A DNA stretch of 42,856 bases from an uncultured Cellvibrionales bacterium (GTDB taxonomy: Bacteria; Pseudomonadota; Gammaproteobacteria; Pseudomonadales; Cellvibrionaceae), in the NCBI GenBank assembly GCA_913050115.1, contig CAJWZU010000021.1, positions 1 through 42,856 of the forward strand, given 5' to 3'. Positions 16,862-25,778 of this stretch are shown here, in pieces. The translations under genes and the position numbers were made by a program. Every line of letters starts with the position of its first letter. Within the stretch, counting starts at the first letter, position 1. The notes under the pieces were generated by a model that saw only the letters and a program-made list of their open reading frames with translations, had not been told where the DNA came from and made no database searches.

Positions 16862-19123
16862 TTATTGGGCTGTTGAAGGCCTGAGCAAACGAGTAATACC
16901 TGCCTCTTTTAAATAGCGATCGATACAGCGGTTGATCTCATCGGCATCGGGCAGGACCATTACCTCCGCCAACAGCTTTTCGGCCTGCACCAGCTCGATA
17001 CCACGAATAACTGATTTTACTTTTGGTAAGTTAGTGGCACTCATCGATAGCACATCGTAGCCCATAGCTACTAGCAGCAGCGCTGCAGCGGGGTCTCCGG
17101 CAAGCTCACCACAAATTGAAACACTGACACCTTCGGCGTGTGCATCATGCACTATCTGCTGCAAGGCGCGCAGTACGGCTGGATGACAAGGCTGATACAG
17201 ATCGGCCACACGAGCATTATTGCGATCCACTGCCAGTAAATACTGCGTTAAGTCGTTGCTGCCCACCGACATAAAGTCCGCTCTAGCCGCCAATTCGCGC
17301 GCCTGATAAACCGCTGCAGGTACTTCCACCATTACTCCAATGGGCGGCAGCACTATCTTGTATCCCTCTTCGACTAGTTCATTATAAGCGCGCACTATTA
17401 AGGCCTTGGACTGCTCCAATTCAGGCACACTAGCAATCATCGGCAACATAATACGCAGATTGTCCAAGCCTTCGCTAGCCTTCATCATCGCCCGCACCTG
17501 GGCAAGAAATATCTCTGGGTGATCGAGGGTTATGCGAACTCCGCGCCAACCCAGGAAGGGGTTATCCTCTTCGATAGGAAAGTAAGGCAGAGCCTTGTCG
17601 CCGCCAATATCCAGCGTGCGCATAGTTACAGTGTTGGGAGCAAAAGCTTCGAGCTGCTCGCGGTAAATGGCCTGCTGCTCGCTTTCACTAGGGAAACGAT
17701 CGCGCAGCATAAAAGGCACTTCGGTGCGATAAAGACCCACACCCTCGGCACCGCGCTCCAACGAGCGCACCACATCCGCCATTAAACCGGTGTTGACCCA
17801 AAGCGACACACGATAATTATCGCGTGTTTCACAGGGCAGGTCCTTCAGTGCCTCGAAGCCTTTAATTAGCTCCTTTTCTTCCTTAACAATGACCTGGTAC
17901 TGTTTAGTGACCTCACTGCCGGGATCACTGACGACGCTCCCATGATAGCCATCGACAATCATGGTGCGACCGTCTAGGCGAATATACGGCAGGTCTACCA
18001 CGCCCATCACAGTGGGGATATCCATGGCCCGCGCTAAAATAGCCACATGCGAGTTACTGGAACCGCGCACCGACACCAATCCCACCAATTTATCCTTTGG
18101 CACCTCGCCCAACATTGTCGCAGTCAGCTCCTCGCCCACCAAAATAGTGTTGTCGGGGTAGATACGCGTTTTCTGGGTCGACTCCTGCAGGTATGACAGC
18201 ACTCGGCGACCGAGATCGCGCACATCGGCAGCACGCTCGCGCAGATAATCATCAGTCATAGCGGAGAAATTATTAACATGTTCGCCAATAACCTCACTCC
18301 AGGCGTAGGCAGCAATGCTGCCCTTGCGAATACGAGCGACCACTTCAGAGCCCAACGAGGCATCGTTTAGCATCGATAAATAAGCATCGAATAAAGCCCG
18401 CTCTTCGCGATTCAGTCGAGACTTTAACGTCTCTCCTAGGGCTTTAATATCGTTACGCACTGATGTCAGACTTTGATGAAAAAATTCAATTTCAGCCTCT
18501 GCATCGGTGCAGATCTGATAGGGGACCGCATAAAGGTCGACGCTCTCGGCGCTTACCACCACGGTACCTATAGCGACGCCCTGAGCACCCGGCGCGCCAG
18601 TAAAGCGCGCCTCGGTGGCTTTATTATCAGCAATAGTAATACCGCCGGTGGCTTTGGCGTGGGCAATAACACCTGAGAGCTGTGCTGACATAGTAATCAA
18701 AAAGGCTTCATCGCCCTCATCGAACCGACGCCTGTCAGCCTGCTGCACCACCAACACACCCAGTACATGACGGTGATGAATAATCGGCACCCCCAAAAAA
18801 GCGGCGTAGCGCTCTTCTCCGGTTTCTGAAAAATATTGGTAATCAGGGTGCAGTTCAGCATCGTCAAGATTTAGCGCTTCTTCGCGCGACGCCACCCGCC
18901 CTACCAGCCCTTCTCCATAGGCCATGCCTACTAGGCCAATCGCGCTCGGATTAAGGCCATCGGATGCCATCAGAGTGAAGCAGTCTTTACCATCGCGAAG
19001 ATAAACCGAGCAGACTTGCGTCTTCATCGTCTCTTTGACGCGGCGCACGATTATATTGAGGGCATCGTGAAGATCAGCTGCGGCATTAACTTCCTGCACG
19101 ATGGAACGCAGAGAATTCAGCAA
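16862..19123 (-). CDS. ptsP: PtsP, phosphoenolpyruvate-protein phosphotransferase of the nitrogen PTS
   Basis: 753 residues from a TTG at 19123. That start has GGGAG 8 nt upstream and gives LLNSLRSIVQEVNAAADLHD, the usual PtsP N-terminus; the frame is open 49 codons further up to 19270, but those residues have no family counterpart. A GAF domain (about 15-155) is followed by enzyme I domains. The phosphorylated His359 lies in SSNSHVAILARAM, and the PEP-binding barrel shows MRTLDIGGDKALPYF and SICGELAGDP. PtsP starts the PTS-Ntr phosphate relay (PtsP-PtsO-PtsN). It lies downstream of rppH, the usual neighbour. Confidence 0.95.
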   Translation of the reverse strand: MLNSLRSIVQEVNAAADLHDALNIIVRRVKETMKTQVCSVYLRDGKDCFTLMASDGLNPSAIGLVGMAYGEGLVGRVASREEALNLDDAELHPDYQYFSETGEERYAAFLGVPIIHHRHVLGVLVVQQADRRRFDEGDEAFLITMSAQLSGVIAHAKATGGITIADNKATEARFTGAPGAQGVAIGTVVVSAESVDLYAVPYQICTDAEAEIEFFHQSLTSVRNDIKALGETLKSRLNREERALFDAYLSMLNDASLGSEVVARIRKGSIAAYAWSEVIGEHVNNFSAMTDDYLRERAADVRDLGRRVLSYLQESTQKTRIYPDNTILVGEELTATMLGEVPKDKLVGLVSVRGSSNSHVAILARAMDIPTVMGVVDLPYIRLDGRTMIVDGYHGSVVSDPGSEVTKQYQVIVKEEKELIKGFEALKDLPCETRDNYRVSLWVNTGLMADVVRSLERGAEGVGLYRTEVPFMLRDRFPSESEQQAIYREQLEAFAPNTVTMRTLDIGGDKALPYFPIEEDNPFLGWRGVRITLDHPEIFLAQVRAMMKASEGLDNLRIMLPMIASVPELEQSKALIVRAYNELVEEGYKIVLPPIGVMVEVPAAVYQARELAARADFMSVGSNDLTQYLLAVDRNNARVADLYQPCHPAVLRALQQIVHDAHAEGVSVSICGELAGDPAAALLLVAMGYDVLSMSATNLPKVKSVIRGIELVQAEKLLAEVMVLPDADEINRCIDRYLKEAGITRLLRPSTAQ

Positions 19124-19311
19124 GAGCTGATCTCCCGAAGACGAACACAAGCACTCGGCAAAATTCGTATCAGAACGATTATTGCACAGCGCAAAGTAAT
19201 AACGGCCTTGTTGTAATACTGCATTTACGATCCAAAGACTCTGACTAAGGCGCCCGATAGCACCAGCCAATTAATATTGATTACTCTATTCATACCATTA
19301 TAGACGTCGCG

Positions 19312-19809
19312 CTACAAATTCAGCTCCCTTTCTAAACGGCTGTGAACAGGTGCCAACTCCTTTAATGCTCGCAAGTAGACCTCGCGTTTAAAAGGTACAA
19401 CTTTACCCAGCGGATACCAATAGCTGACCCAACGACTGTAATCGAACTCAGCCTTGTCACCACAATTGAAGTTTAGACGGCTATCGTCACATTGCGTGCG
19501 CAATAAAAACCACTTTTGCTTTTGGCCGATGCACACCGGCGCAGCGTGACGGCGAATCATACGACTCGGCAGACGATAACGCAGCCAGCCACCCGTACAA
19601 GCCAGTACTTTCACATCCTGTTCGTTAAGGCCAACTTCTTCGTGCAACTCCCGAAATAGAGCGTCTTCAACACTTTCACTTTCGTTAATACCGCCCTGTG
19701 GAAACTGCCACGCATCCTGACCACCTACACGGCGAGCCCAGAGAACACGGCCTTCGTCATTGGCGAGAATAATACCCACATTGGGTCTGAAGCCATCAAC
19801 ATCGATCAC
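19312..19809 (-). CDS. rppH: RNA pyrophosphohydrolase
   Basis: 165 residues. The Nudix box [23 protein letters not shown] is complete, including the REL/HEEVGL metal-binding glutamates. [21 protein letters not shown] at the N-terminus and [10 protein letters not shown] in the middle are typical of RppH. The enzyme removes pyrophosphate from the 5-prime end of mRNA to start its decay. The gene is upstream of ptsP on the same strand (188 nt gap). Confidence 0.95.
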   Translation of the reverse strand: MIDVDGFRPNVGIILANDEGRVLWARRVGGQDAWQFPQGGINESESVEDALFRELHEEVGLNEQDVKVLACTGGWLRYRLPSRMIRRHAAPVCIGQKQKWFLLRTQCDDSRLNFNCGDKAEFDYSRWVSYWYPLGKVVPFKREVYLRALKELAPVHSRLERELNL

Positions 19810-20082
19810 AGTGCTTTCCTTTTATTGTTGTTCGCTGCGCGAGATCGGCATGCACGCTATTTTGTGACCGGGTACGCAACTTAACTGGTAGCCATTGTTT
19901 CACAAAGACGCTTAAGGGGAAATAACATGATTTCATTGAGACTGCAGGGCTTGGCGGCTATGCTAGCCAATAATTTTTAGTTTTGTAAAAGTTACACTGT
20001 GCATTTACAAAAAATGACCGGAAAAATCTATTTTTGCCCGTCTCAGCCTTAATCCCTACATTATTTAATTTTGGAGTACGCC

Positions 20083-20739
20083 GTGACACTGGCCATTTTT
20101 GATCTCGATAATACCCTAATTGCTGGCGACAGCGACCACAGCTGGGGCCAGTTTTTGGTCGACAACAAGCTCGTCGATGTCGACGCTTACCAACAAGCAA
20201 ACGATCGCTTTTATCAAGATTATGAACGCGGCGAACTGGATATTAATGCCTACATGCGCTTTTCATTGCAGCCGCTTATGCAGTACTCCAACGATGAGTT
20301 GGACGCCTTGCATCTGCGCTTTATGGCCGAGGTAATAACCCCGCTGCGCCTCATCAAGGCCGAAACGCTGCTGAACGAGCACCGCGCCTTAGGACACTAT
20401 TTGCTGATTATCACATCGACCAACGGCTTTATTACCGAACCCATCGCCCGCGCGCTCAAGGTCGACCATATACTCGCCACCGACGCAGAAGTGATTGACG
20501 GACATTACACCGGTGAAATAGACGGCACCCCCTGCTATCAAGAGGGAAAAATTGTGCGGTTTGAAAAGTGGCTGACCGAGACGGGCCAAAATGCCAGCGG
20601 TGCCTTCTTTTATAGCGATTCCATCAACGACCTCCCGCTGCTCGCGCAAGTCGACAACCCTATTGCGGTCGACCCAGATGACGCATTGCGCGGTGAAGCC
20701 GACGCACGCGGATGGAAAATCATCAGCCTCAGAGATTAA
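20083..20739 (+). CDS. HAD superfamily phosphatase, subfamily IB
   Basis: 218 residues from GTG 20083, which has GGAG 6 nt upstream. Motif I is LAIFDLDNTL (catalytic Asp7 and Asp9), motif II is LIITSTN, and motif III/IV is FYSDSINDLPLL near the C-terminus. This pattern and length match the HAD-IB group related to SerB and CicA. The physiological substrate is not known; phosphoserine or a phospho-sugar is possible. The imelysin-like gene starts 6 nt after it, so the two are cotranscribed. Confidence 0.9.
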   Translation: MTLAIFDLDNTLIAGDSDHSWGQFLVDNKLVDVDAYQQANDRFYQDYERGELDINAYMRFSLQPLMQYSNDELDALHLRFMAEVITPLRLIKAETLLNEHRALGHYLLIITSTNGFITEPIARALKVDHILATDAEVIDGHYTGEIDGTPCYQEGKIVRFEKWLTETGQNASGAFFYSDSINDLPLLAQVDNPIAVDPDDALRGEADARGWKIISLRD

Positions 20740-20745
20740 CCTCTC

Positions 20746-21804
20746 ATGCCCGCCCCTACATCAGCCCAGCAATGCTCTCTTGCTTTGATCTTAGCAGTAC
20801 TTAGCGCAGTGTTTTTACTCGGCTGCCAACCCTCGGAAGAAGCCTCCGATCCGACCCAACAGCCCACATCATTGATGCTGCAAAACAGCCAAGCCCAGAA
20901 GCATGCCAGTGAGCATTTCTGGCAGCAAGGCAGCAGTAGTTTTATTGCCACCGCCAAAGCCACTGGCGACCTGCGTGATAGCGTCATCGCGTTTATCAAC
21001 GACAGCTCTGATGAGTCGCTACAAAAGCTACAACAACAATGGCATCGCGCCCACAACATATATGCCGCCAGTGGTATATATGTTGCCCTGAGTAGCAACT
21101 CTGGCTTATTTGTCGCGCTCGATGCAATGAACTTCCGCATAGATGCACACCCCATTCAGCCCGGCTATCTCGACAGTTTCGACGTCTATAGTCGAAGCGG
21201 TATCGTCAACGACATCGCCATAGCCATTACCGCCCAGGCCATTCGCGCCCAACATGGTGTTACCCACGATAGCGAGATCAGCACCGGCTTTCACGCTTTA
21301 GCTTATTTAATCTTTGGTGAGCACGGACAGCGCCCGCTGGTGCAATTACAGACGCAAAGTACACGGCTGCAAAGCCAAGTTAACAATGGCCTCAAACTTA
21401 CCGATTTAAGCGTTAACCGCCGCCGCCACCTAATGCAATTACTCAGCGAACTGCTGCTGGACGACATGCGCCAACTGCAAAGCGAGTGGCAGCTTAACAG
21501 TGGCAGCTTACGCAGTAGTTATATGACGCTGACACCAGCCAGCCGACTGCAGCTAATTCGCAAAGCCGCTGAGCAAGTGCTTGCGAGCCAAGAATATGGG
21601 TTCGAGCAAGCGCCTGATTTAATCCACAACCGCTTTGCTGGGGGCGAACAAGACCGCTATCGCGGGGCTTTGCTAGGCTTAGAAAAGGCTATCGACGCCA
21701 GTATAAGCGCGCAAATATTTAGCGAGGATGAAGCCAGTCAATGGCAACAGCAGCTGCAGAATGCACTGCAGACGCTGGAGCCGAGCGATGAGAAGCCGCT
21801 ATAA
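20746..21804 (+). CDS. Imelysin-like lipoprotein (peptidase M75 family)
   Basis: 352 residues. A lipoprotein signal with lipobox LLGC (Cys at about 27) predicts a lipid-anchored protein. The imelysin fold follows, with two helical halves. The family motif GxHxxE appears as GFHALAYLIFG, with Ala at the usual Glu position. Imelysins (IrpA/EfeM/Algp7 group) are usually linked to iron or other ligand uptake and are not proven peptidases. The loss of the acidic residue suggests altered or lost metal binding. It follows the HAD phosphatase by 6 nt; its stop codon lies inside the terminator stem. Confidence 0.85.
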   Translation: MPAPTSAQQCSLALILAVLSAVFLLGCQPSEEASDPTQQPTSLMLQNSQAQKHASEHFWQQGSSSFIATAKATGDLRDSVIAFINDSSDESLQKLQQQWHRAHNIYAASGIYVALSSNSGLFVALDAMNFRIDAHPIQPGYLDSFDVYSRSGIVNDIAIAITAQAIRAQHGVTHDSEISTGFHALAYLIFGEHGQRPLVQLQTQSTRLQSQVNNGLKLTDLSVNRRRHLMQLLSELLLDDMRQLQSEWQLNSGSLRSSYMTLTPASRLQLIRKAAEQVLASQEYGFEQAPDLIHNRFAGGEQDRYRGALLGLEKAIDASISAQIFSEDEASQWQQQLQNALQTLEPSDEKPL

Positions 21805-21835
21805 AAAAGACCGCGTAAGCGGCCTTTTTTATAGC
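21798..21835. terminator. Bidirectional terminator between imelysin-like gene and rlmI
   Basis: A 17-bp stem with one A-C mismatch (21798-21814 with 21819-21835) and loop GTAA, with A and T tracts on both sides of the GC core. The stop codon of the imelysin-like gene (21802-21804) is within the left arm. It serves the two convergent genes. Confidence 0.88.
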
Positions 21836-21856
21836 TAGACGAGTGCTACACCCACT

Positions 21857-23050
21857 TTACGGCAAATAGGTCCGAGCAAACACGGCCTTAAGATAATCGG
21901 TCTCTGGAATCGCCGGATGCACCGGATGATCGGCACCCTGCCCACCCTGATGAATAACTTGCACATGGCGATCTAAATGACGACCGGCGCCGCGAACAAT
22001 ATCGACTAAGGTTTCCTTACCCAAGTGCATCGAGCACGAACCTGCCACTAGCAGACCATCGCGGCCAAGCAGACGCATGGCCAACTCGTTTATGTGGCGG
22101 TAAGCCGCCTCGCCCTTTTTCTGATCTTTTTTGCGTTTAATAAAAGCCGGTGGATCCATCACCACCACGTCAAAACGCTGCTTATCATCAATTAACTGCT
22201 TCAAGACTTCGATAGCCTTGCCGTGCATAGTTTGCACTTTACCCTGCACGCCGTTAAGCGCGGCGTTTTCTCCCACCCAGTCTAATGCCGGCGCAGAGGC
22301 GTCGACACAGATAACTTCAGATGCACCGGCCTGAGCCATTTCAACGCCCCAACCCCCCACATAAGAGAAAACATCCAACACGCGTTTGTCTTTAGCCATT
22401 GGCTGCAGCAGTGCGCGATTGATGCGATGATCATAAAACCAACCGGTTTTCTGGCCATCAACCACTGGGGCCAGAAAACGAGTGCCATTTTCAACCAGCT
22501 CTACCGCCTCGGGCATGTCGCCGTAAGGGTTCTCAACATACAGCGGCAAATCTTCGAGCTCGCGGGCCGCATGATCGTTTTTCAACAGCACGCCAACGGG
22601 CTTCAATACCTGTACCAACGCCTCGACAATGTCATCTTTAACCGCTTCCATACCTGCGGTAGATATTTGCACCACTAGATAGTCGAAAAAGCGGTCGACC
22701 ACCAAACCTGGCAGCAAGTCAGAATCGCCGTAAATCAGCCGGTAACAAGGCTCTGGAAACGCCATATCGCGCAGCGCCTGGGCCTGCTTAATACGGTGTA
22801 CCAACAGCGACTTATCCAGCGGATACTTGCTCTCTTTACTGACCAGACGACCGCAAATCAAGTTGTTTGGATTTACTGTAGCCACCCCCAACGAGCGATC
22901 AGACTTACTAAACACCTCAACTTGCGCACCCATTTCAAACTGCTTTAAGGGCGAGCGCTCAGTGTCAACTTCGTTACTATAAACCCATAAATGACCCCGT
23001 TTTAGGCGTTTATCGGCATTGGATTTTAAATATAGGGCGGGCAGGGGCAT
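21857..23050 (-). CDS. rlmI: 23S rRNA (cytosine-5) methyltransferase, RlmI type
   Basis: 397 residues. An N-terminal PUA domain (about 1-75: ALYLKSNADKRLKRGHLWVYSNE) is followed by a Rossmann methyltransferase domain with VLDVFSYVGGWGVEMA (SAM binding) and VVMDPPAFIKRKK (motif IV). The catalytic Cys is in AGSCSMHL. E. coli RlmI methylates C1962 of 23S rRNA. The neighbours are unrelated. A TATAAT lies on the minus strand at 23087-23092, 37 nt before the start. Confidence 0.95.
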   Translation of the reverse strand: MPLPALYLKSNADKRLKRGHLWVYSNEVDTERSPLKQFEMGAQVEVFSKSDRSLGVATVNPNNLICGRLVSKESKYPLDKSLLVHRIKQAQALRDMAFPEPCYRLIYGDSDLLPGLVVDRFFDYLVVQISTAGMEAVKDDIVEALVQVLKPVGVLLKNDHAARELEDLPLYVENPYGDMPEAVELVENGTRFLAPVVDGQKTGWFYDHRINRALLQPMAKDKRVLDVFSYVGGWGVEMAQAGASEVICVDASAPALDWVGENAALNGVQGKVQTMHGKAIEVLKQLIDDKQRFDVVVMDPPAFIKRKKDQKKGEAAYRHINELAMRLLGRDGLLVAGSCSMHLGKETLVDIVRGAGRHLDRHVQVIHQGGQGADHPVHPAIPETDYLKAVFARTYLP

Positions 23051-23545
23051 AAGTTCTCTCCAGATAGGCCTCTTTTAATGGCGCGGATTATAGCCGCTGC
23101 AGCGTGTTCGCGTATGAGTATTTGTCAGAGTTGCGCATTCAATTTGAACGCTACTTTTTACAGCTTATTCGATAACCCACTGAGACGGACTGCAGACTCC
23201 ACTCAAGAACAATGACAAAAAATTTGGTCCAGCATCAACATTGCACCGCAACCACTGGTTTTATATGGATTTAACAGGGGGTAGTTCTGGGGCTAACGAG
23301 TGTTATTCGTTTGGCTAAAGTGGCTCGATTAGCGACGAGCCGTCCGATACGCATAGGGTTCAAACTCACCGAATAAGCACTCGCGCTACGATTTTTTAGC
23401 ACTGGGCACTGGGCACTGCGCCATGAACACCGGTCAGGACTTAATCGGCTATAAATTCGCCAAGCCTTAGAGCCTGCTCGGCCTTGTGAAATGCTATAAG
23501 CGAACATCACAATACCAAATAGGTGGGTCGCACAGACTTGGCAAG
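23051..23545. other. Non-coding region between gcvH terminator and rlmI
   Basis: About 500 bp. It holds a -10-like TATAAT for rlmI (23087-23092, minus), a short hairpin GGCTCG/CGAGCC (23322-23341), and a 7-bp tandem motif CACTGGG repeated nearly three times (23400-23420). A minus-strand open frame at 23271-23510 shows no family signature and is basic and serine-rich, as chance frames often are. An unannotated RNA is possible but not supported. Confidence 0.4.
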
Positions 23546-23580
23546 CATCAAAAAAGGCCTAATCTCACAATCAGGCCTTT
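23546..23580 (-). terminator. Terminator of gcvH
   Basis: Read on the minus strand, stem AAAGGCCT/AGGCCTTT (23573-23580 with 23553-23560) with a 12-nt loop is followed by T6 and then GATGC. It lies 27 nt after the gcvH stop. Confidence 0.85.
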
Positions 23581-23606
23581 GCTAATGTCTGTTATGCAGC
23601 GGTCAG

Positions 23607-23993
23607 TTAATCTTCTGCAATCGCTGTATAACCGTCGGCATCCAGCGCATTGTCCAGTTCAGACAGATCGCTCGGCTTAACCTTGTAGAACCAACCATCG
23701 TCATAAGGCGAGCCGTTAACGATTTCTGGCTCATCTTCCAGCGCTTCGTTAATGGCGATTACCTCACCACTAACAGGCGAGTAGATATCTGACGCGGCTT
23801 TAACCGACTCGACCACACCGGCCTCTTCGCCGGCGTTTACGCTACTGCCCACTTCTGGAGTTTCCACATAAACGACATCGCCCAGTGCTGCTTGAGCATG
23901 GTCACTGATACCGATAGTCACGGTGCCGTCTTCTTCCAGACGCGCCCACTCATGACTCGACAAATACTTCATTTCGCTGCGAATTTCGCTCAT
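23607..23993 (-). CDS. gcvH: Glycine cleavage system H protein
   Basis: 128 residues from ATG 23993, with GAGGAAG 6 nt upstream; an open frame of 11 further codons is ignored. It is a lipoyl-domain protein: Lys65 in [10 protein letters not shown] is the lipoylated residue. It carries the aminomethyl group between GcvP, GcvT and the L protein. gcvT lies 177 nt upstream on the same strand; gcvP is not in the window. Confidence 0.97.
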   Translation of the reverse strand: MSEIRSEMKYLSSHEWARLEEDGTVTIGISDHAQAALGDVVYVETPEVGSSVNAGEEAGVVESVKAASDIYSPVSGEVIAINEALEDEPEIVNGSPYDDGWFYKVKPSDLSELDNALDADGYTAIAED

Positions 23994-24170
23994 TCTATTC
24001 TTCCTCAGTATTATTAAATTTTGCACTTTGATTCACTGAGAAAAAGTGCAAAAAAATTGTGATTCGTACGTGCTAACAAGAAAGCCCCTCACACAGGGTA
24101 GACATGTACATTGAGTACATCACTAACCGAGTACGGAGCTGATGCCGCTCTCGCATCAAAAGTACATTGT

Positions 24171-25268
24171 TTAAACTTTTTTGCCGTTTCTAACAAAACT
24201 GGGCTTAACAACTTTCACCGAAATTTGCTTGTTACGCATCTCAACTAACGCTGTTGCGCCGATCTCTATCGGCACTCGCGCCAAAGCTACAGAGTAGCCC
24301 AAACTTGGCGAGAAGGTACCGCTGGTGATTTCGCCTTTGGCATCAACACCCTCGACACTAACCACTTGATGACCGCGCATTACTCCGCGTTCTTCCAGTA
24401 TCAAACCAACCAGCTTTTCTTTGACCCCTGCCGCTTTCTCGGCGGTAATAGCGGCGCGGCCAATAAAATCGCGATCCTCTGGTGCCCAGGCGATAGTCCA
24501 GCCCATATTGGCAACCAGTGGCGAGATAGAATCATTCATCTCGTTACCGTACAGGTTCATGCCCGCTTCTAGGCGCAGGGTATCGCGCGCAGCTAAACCA
24601 CACAGAGCTACACCTGCGGCCTGCAATGCCTGCCAAAAAGCTTTAACCTGAATTTCTGGCAATATAATCTCGTAGCCATCTTCACCGGTGTAGCCGGTGC
24701 GCGCAACAAACCACTCACCGCACTCGGCACCCTGAAAAATACTCAGTTCGGCAACCGCGGTAACTTGATCAGCAGAAATGTAATCAGCCAATACTTGCTG
24801 AGCTTTAGCCTTAGCCTCCGGTCCCTGCACCGCAATCATAGACAATTGCGGCTGTTCAGTAATCACTACCTGAAAATCAGCGGCCACAGCATTCATGTGT
24901 GCCAAATCTTTTTCACGAGTGCCGCAGTTCACTACAGTACGAAACCAGCCGCCCATGTTGTAAACGATCAAATCATCGATCACACCGCCATTAACATTAA
25001 GCATACCGCTGTAAAGCGCCTTGCCTTTTGCGGATTCAATACGAGCGACGTCATTAGCCAGTAGGTACTGCAGGTAGGCTTTAGCATCAGCGCCGGTTAC
25101 ATCGACAATGGTCATATGAGAGACATCGAACATACCAGCCGCTGCGCGCACTGCTTTGTGTTCTTCAATTTGCGAACCATAGTGCAGCGGCATATCCCAG
25201 CCACCGAAATCGACAAGCTTGCCACCCAGCTGCTGATGCAGGCCGTAGAGCGCTGTTTTATTACCCAT
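24171..25268 (-). CDS. gcvT: Glycine cleavage system aminomethyltransferase (T protein)
   Basis: 365 residues from ATG 25268. The product from there ([27 protein letters not shown]) is the normal GcvT N-terminus; the frame is open 49 codons further up but that part has no family counterpart. Landmarks are [21 protein letters not shown] and the [18 protein letters not shown] block, with the folate-binding Asp and Arg. It releases ammonia and makes methylene-tetrahydrofolate, which ThyA can use. Glycine riboswitches often precede gcv genes, but I see no match upstream. Confidence 0.97.
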   Translation of the reverse strand: MGNKTALYGLHQQLGGKLVDFGGWDMPLHYGSQIEEHKAVRAAAGMFDVSHMTIVDVTGADAKAYLQYLLANDVARIESAKGKALYSGMLNVNGGVIDDLIVYNMGGWFRTVVNCGTREKDLAHMNAVAADFQVVITEQPQLSMIAVQGPEAKAKAQQVLADYISADQVTAVAELSIFQGAECGEWFVARTGYTGEDGYEIILPEIQVKAFWQALQAAGVALCGLAARDTLRLEAGMNLYGNEMNDSISPLVANMGWTIAWAPEDRDFIGRAAITAEKAAGVKEKLVGLILEERGVMRGHQVVSVEGVDAKGEITSGTFSPSLGYSVALARVPIEIGATALVEMRNKQISVKVVKPSFVRNGKKV

Positions 25269-25778
25269 AGAGGTTAAATCCGAGATGAGATCTGCATGAT
25301 GGTAAAAATTAGGCCCGTATTTTAACGCAGCCAGACGCGAGACGCGAGGCGGGATAAGTGCACCTCTTATATCAACAGGCGTACATGCATGCATATCTTT
25401 GTCAAGCAACAGCATGTCGCCATAAATTAGCCCAATCAGCCAGCATCACCACTGCCCTCAGCTGCTGCGGCTCTGGTCAACCAACCGGTCTAGCAGTACT
25501 TACGACGCAGCATTTATGAGGCGTACTTGGGTAGCGGTTTACTGATGATAAAGAGTCAACAGTTGAATTACTGCGCCCGATAAAACCCATCCCTAACACA
25601 GTAATTTAAAGTGCCAAGACTAATTCACTCATAGTTTTATCGGTGCTTTAAGATTAATAGACGTTGTTTACTGGCAAGCTCTTACTTAAACTGAGATCGA
25701 AGCTACTAAAAGCGCATTTTTCTACGATACTTACTGTTCAAAAATTATATTTGTACCCTACCAATAAAAGGACTTCCT
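25269..25778. other. 510-bp divergent intergenic region between gcvT and asmA
   Basis: This must hold promoters for gcvT (minus) and asmA (plus). The gcvT side is an open frame in phase with gcvT up to 25415. I see neither a glycine riboswitch core nor a strong sigma-70 promoter. Confidence 0.35.

Noticed and set aside
19927-19980. Small plus-strand ORF (16-17 codons) with good AAGGGG site before the HAD gene
   Set aside because: Too short to support without conservation; it may be chance.
23271-23510. 79-codon minus-strand frame between gcvH and rlmI
   Set aside because: Ser/Arg-rich composition typical of chance frames, no recognisable domain.
25269-25600. Glycine riboswitch upstream of gcvT
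   Set aside because: Expected from the family, but I find no matching conserved core in the sequence.
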